Source of the DNA: Phycisphaerae bacterium
GTDB taxonomy: Bacteria; Planctomycetota; Phycisphaerae; Phycisphaerales; UBA1924
Reading direction: 5' to 3'
DNA: 55,650 nucleotides
Assembly (NCBI GenBank): GCA_030426605.1
Contig: JAUHXM010000006.1
Span: 1 to 55,650 of the forward strand
Under the pieces are notes generated by a model, which searched no databases, was not told the DNA's origin, and saw only the letters and a program-made list of their open reading frames with translations. Position 1 is the first letter of the stretch. The number at the start of each line of letters is the position of its first letter. A program made the position numbers and the translations under genes. Positions 54,272 through 55,650 of the stretch are shown piece after piece.

Positions 54272-54296
54272 AAAAACCGCCGGCCGGAGCCGACGG
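54272..54296 (-). terminator. Rho-independent terminator of the beta-helix gene
   Basis: On the minus strand CCGTCGGC-TCCG-GCCGGCGG (eight-base stem with one T-G pair) is followed by TTTTTGC. It ends the transcript of the dockerin gene whose stop is at 54339. It leaves only two bases before the prepilin-like ATG at 54269, so that gene needs another promoter or start. Confidence 0.75.
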
Positions 54297-54338
54297 TATC
54301 GGTGATTCGCACGCGGAGCTTGCGGGGTTGCGGCGGGC

Positions 54339-55310
54339 TCAGGGGCAACCGGCGAGGAACCCTGCGACGAAGCAATCGATGTCGTCGAGATTCAGCGTGC
54401 CAGACCCGTCACAGTCCGCCCCGGCGAGGTTCGAGCTCAGGAACGCCGCGACGAAGCAGTCGATGTCGTCGAGGTTCAGCGTGCCAGACCCGTCGCAGTC
54501 CGCGACGCACGCGGCGGGCGCCTGGACCTCGATCGGCCCGAGGTCCACGATCGGTGCCCCGCCCACGCCCGAGTCGGTCGCGCTGGGGTCATCCACGAAC
54601 CGCGGGTTGCCCGCGAGATCGAGCGGCAGCGCCTCGAGCACGTCGAGGTCGCCATCGGCATCGAGGGTGTCGGCGGGCAGGGCCGCGTTGTCGCCGGCGT
54701 CGATCGCGGGCGAACCGGCGAGCAGGGTGTAGTCCGCGTTCGCCGCGTCGGCGAAGAGCGGGTCGTCGCCCGAGCCGACGCCCGGGATGGTGCCGTCCCA
54801 CTGATCGATGATCACGCGGTCAACGATGACGCCGGTCTTGGTCGGGTTGGAGTAGAAGTTGTTGCCCTGGTTGTTCACCACGCCGCCGGCGGTGTTGTTC
54901 CAGAAGATCGAGTTCTGGACGACGAGGTCGTTGGTGTTGCCGACGAATCCCGATCCGTTGTTCGTAAACGCGTTCGGCGCGGTGTTGTCGGCGACGACGT
55001 TGTTGATGAACCGCGTGCCGTCGGCGAGGCGGACAGAAACCGTGCTCACATACGGAAACGAGGACGTGTTGTGCGCGAAGACGCACCCGGCAATCGTCGG
55101 CTGCCCGCCGATGACGTACATGCCCGAGACGCCCTCCTGCACGGCGTTGTGCGTGACGGTGTTGTTGATGAACAGGTTCTCGTCACCCGACCTGTCGCCC
55201 GAGAGGTAGACCGGCGCCCACCCCTCGACCAGGATCGGCCCGGGCGCGAAGCTGCCCCACCGCGTGACGCTCTCGTTGCGCGAGAAATCAGACCCGTAGA
55301 TCCGCGAGAC
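54339..55310 (-). CDS. Parallel beta-helix protein with GC-type dockerin end, 5'-truncated
   Basis: About 324 residues remain. The body has right-handed beta-helix features: NLFINNTVTHNAVQEG, FAHNTSSF, FINNVVADNT, VVQNSIFWNNTAGG, plus the closing DPLFADAANADYTLLAGSPAIDAGD found at the end of many such proteins. Then come two DCDGSGTLNLDDIDCFV loops and terminal GCP. No start codon, signal peptide or first coils are present. The frame runs without interruption into sequence that on the other strand is clearly TusA, so the 5' part has been replaced at about 55311. Likely an extracellular polysaccharide-binding or degrading surface protein in the intact form. Confidence 0.8.
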   Translation of the reverse strand, partial: VSRIYGSDFSRNESVTRWGSFAPGPILVEGWAPVYLSGDRSGDENLFINNTVTHNAVQEGVSGMYVIGGQPTIAGCVFAHNTSSFPYVSTVSVRLADGTRFINNVVADNTAPNAFTNNGSGFVGNTNDLVVQNSIFWNNTAGGVVNNQGNNFYSNPTKTGVIVDRVIIDQWDGTIPGVGSGDDPLFADAANADYTLLAGSPAIDAGDNAALPADTLDADGDLDVLEALPLDLAGNPRFVDDPSATDSGVGGAPIVDLGPIEVQAPAACVADCDGSGTLNLDDIDCFVAAFLSSNLAGADCDGSGTLNLDDIDCFVAGFLAGCP

Positions 55311-55320
55311 GGTCTGGTCG
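55300..55320. other. Chimeric junction between planctomycetal and proteobacterial-type sequence
   Basis: On the left a minus-strand Phycisphaerae-type dockerin gene is cut. On the right, plus-strand tusA lacks only its first few codons and runs into an AI-2E/PerM transporter gene. No transposase, attachment site or repeat marks the boundary. The exact breakpoint cannot be fixed; the TusA-like reading begins to make sense at GGTCTGGTCGTGGAT from 55311. Confidence 0.75.
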
Positions 55321-55529
55321 TGGATGCCCGCGGCCACCGCTGCCCCATGCCCCTGCTCATGGCGAAGCGCGGATTGAATACGCTGGACCCTGGCCAACTG
55401 CTGGCCCTGCAGGCCACGGATCCTGGTTCGCGGCGGGACTTTGAGATTTTTGCCCGTCAGAGCGGTCACGAACTGCTTCGAGCTGACGATGTCGAAGAAG
55501 GCTACTATTTCTTACTGAGGAAACGCTGA
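55311..55529 (+). CDS. tusA: TusA-like sulfurtransferase, 5'-truncated
   Basis: Seventy-two residues of a SirA/TusA-type protein: GLVVDARGHRCPMPLLMAKR with the active-site Cys in RCPMP (codon 55341-55343), then LDPGQLLALQATDPGSRRDF and FARQSGHELL, ending YYFLLRKR. Only about three to six N-terminal residues are missing. TusA relays persulfide sulfur, for example for thio-modification of tRNA. The ATDPGSxRDFxxFxRQxGHELL pattern is characteristic of the gammaproteobacterial form that precedes a perM-like gene. GC in 55441-55620 is 51% by hand count against about 68-70% in the rest of the window. Confidence 0.85.
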   Translation, partial: GLVVDARGHRCPMPLLMAKRGLNTLDPGQLLALQATDPGSRRDFEIFARQSGHELLRADDVEEGYYFLLRKR

Positions 55530-55531
55530 CC

Positions 55532-55650
55532 GTGCTCGAGATCTTCCACAAGTGGTATGAACGCTACCTGTTCGAAGAAGAGTCGGTGCTGCTGCTCGGT
55601 CTTCTGCTTCTGTCGCTGATACTGCTGGCGACCATCGGCGACATTCTGGC
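55532..55650 (+). CDS. AI-2E family transporter (PerM-like), N-terminal fragment
   Basis: The window ends inside this gene. GTG 55532 opens VLEIFHKWYERYLFEEESVL followed by a hydrophobic first helix (LLGLLLLSLILLATIGDIL). The start MLEIxxxWYxRYF then an acidic loop and helix is typical of AI-2E family transporters next to tusA in Gammaproteobacteria. It begins two bases after the TusA stop, consistent with an operon. Family members export small molecules or ions (AI-2 export or Na/H antiport are reported for different members). Confidence 0.7.
   Translation, partial: MLEIFHKWYERYLFEEESVLLLGLLLLSLILLATIGDIL

Overview
The window looks like a high-GC (roughly 68-70% in most 60-base lines counted by hand) member of the Planctomycetota, most probably Phycisphaerae. 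The support is protein architecture. Four exported proteins end in the paired Ca-binding-like repeat with a final Gly-Cys (GC-type dockerin), four others end in a small-residue hydrophobic stretch plus an Arg cluster (PEP-CTERM-like), there is an H-X9-DG prepilin-like protein, and MqnA indicates futalosine-type menaquinone synthesis. No rRNA, tRNA, CRISPR array, phage or insertion sequence was recognised.

Layout. 1-3361: radical SAM fragment, an HExxH protein and a convergent animal-type haem peroxidase. 3541-5132: GbsR/MarR-type regulator with a near-perfect operator, a three-helix membrane protein and a DCC-family redox protein. 5146-11174: solitary nuoF, hybrid histidine kinase, DoxX-like protein, then ybeY overlapping a CorC/HlyC-type CBS protein. 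11204-13245: cysS between two direct copies of a 119-bp element; the 3' part of cysS is markedly poorer in GC. 13317-18474: an envelope-lipid block (LptF/G-type permease, ArnT-like GT39 enzyme, PAP2 phosphatase, second LptF/G-type permease). 18642-22592: GH57 enzyme, DUF3592-like membrane protein, large exported protein. 22630-26717 (minus): gatB, an unusual sigma-70-like regulator and mqnA. 26881-27040: candidate structured RNA ending in a terminator-like hairpin. 27156-34249: hexapeptide acyltransferase, then a minus-strand run with a PEGA lipoprotein, a small alarmone-hydrolase-like HD protein overlapping lptB, zinc-ribbon membrane proteins and an adenylate-kinase-like fusion.

34435-47072: PEP-CTERM-like proteins, sucD, a pirin, a coiled-coil lipoprotein, a CHASE-domain hybrid kinase, dinB, two aldo/keto reductases and a remarkable Cys-rich repeat protein. 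47122-55310 is a minus-strand run of exported proteins (LVIVD-repeat protein, metzincin with Ig domains, dockerin lipoprotein, prepilin-like protein, beta-helix protein).

The last about 340 bases do not belong to the same genetic background. At about 55311 the beta-helix gene is cut off and the sequence becomes a 5'-trimmed tusA followed by the start of an AI-2E/PerM transporter gene, an order and protein style typical of Gammaproteobacteria, with GC near 51%. This is most likely a chimeric assembly junction, less likely a recent insertion.

Functional themes: LPS-type lipid export and modification (LptF/G pair, LptB, GT39, PAP2), two parallel C-terminal surface-sorting tags, and redox or metal-related exported proteins. 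The most unusual coding loci are the Cys-rich repeat protein (44949-45977), the sigma-like protein (24221-25885) and the kinase-like fusion (33113-34249).
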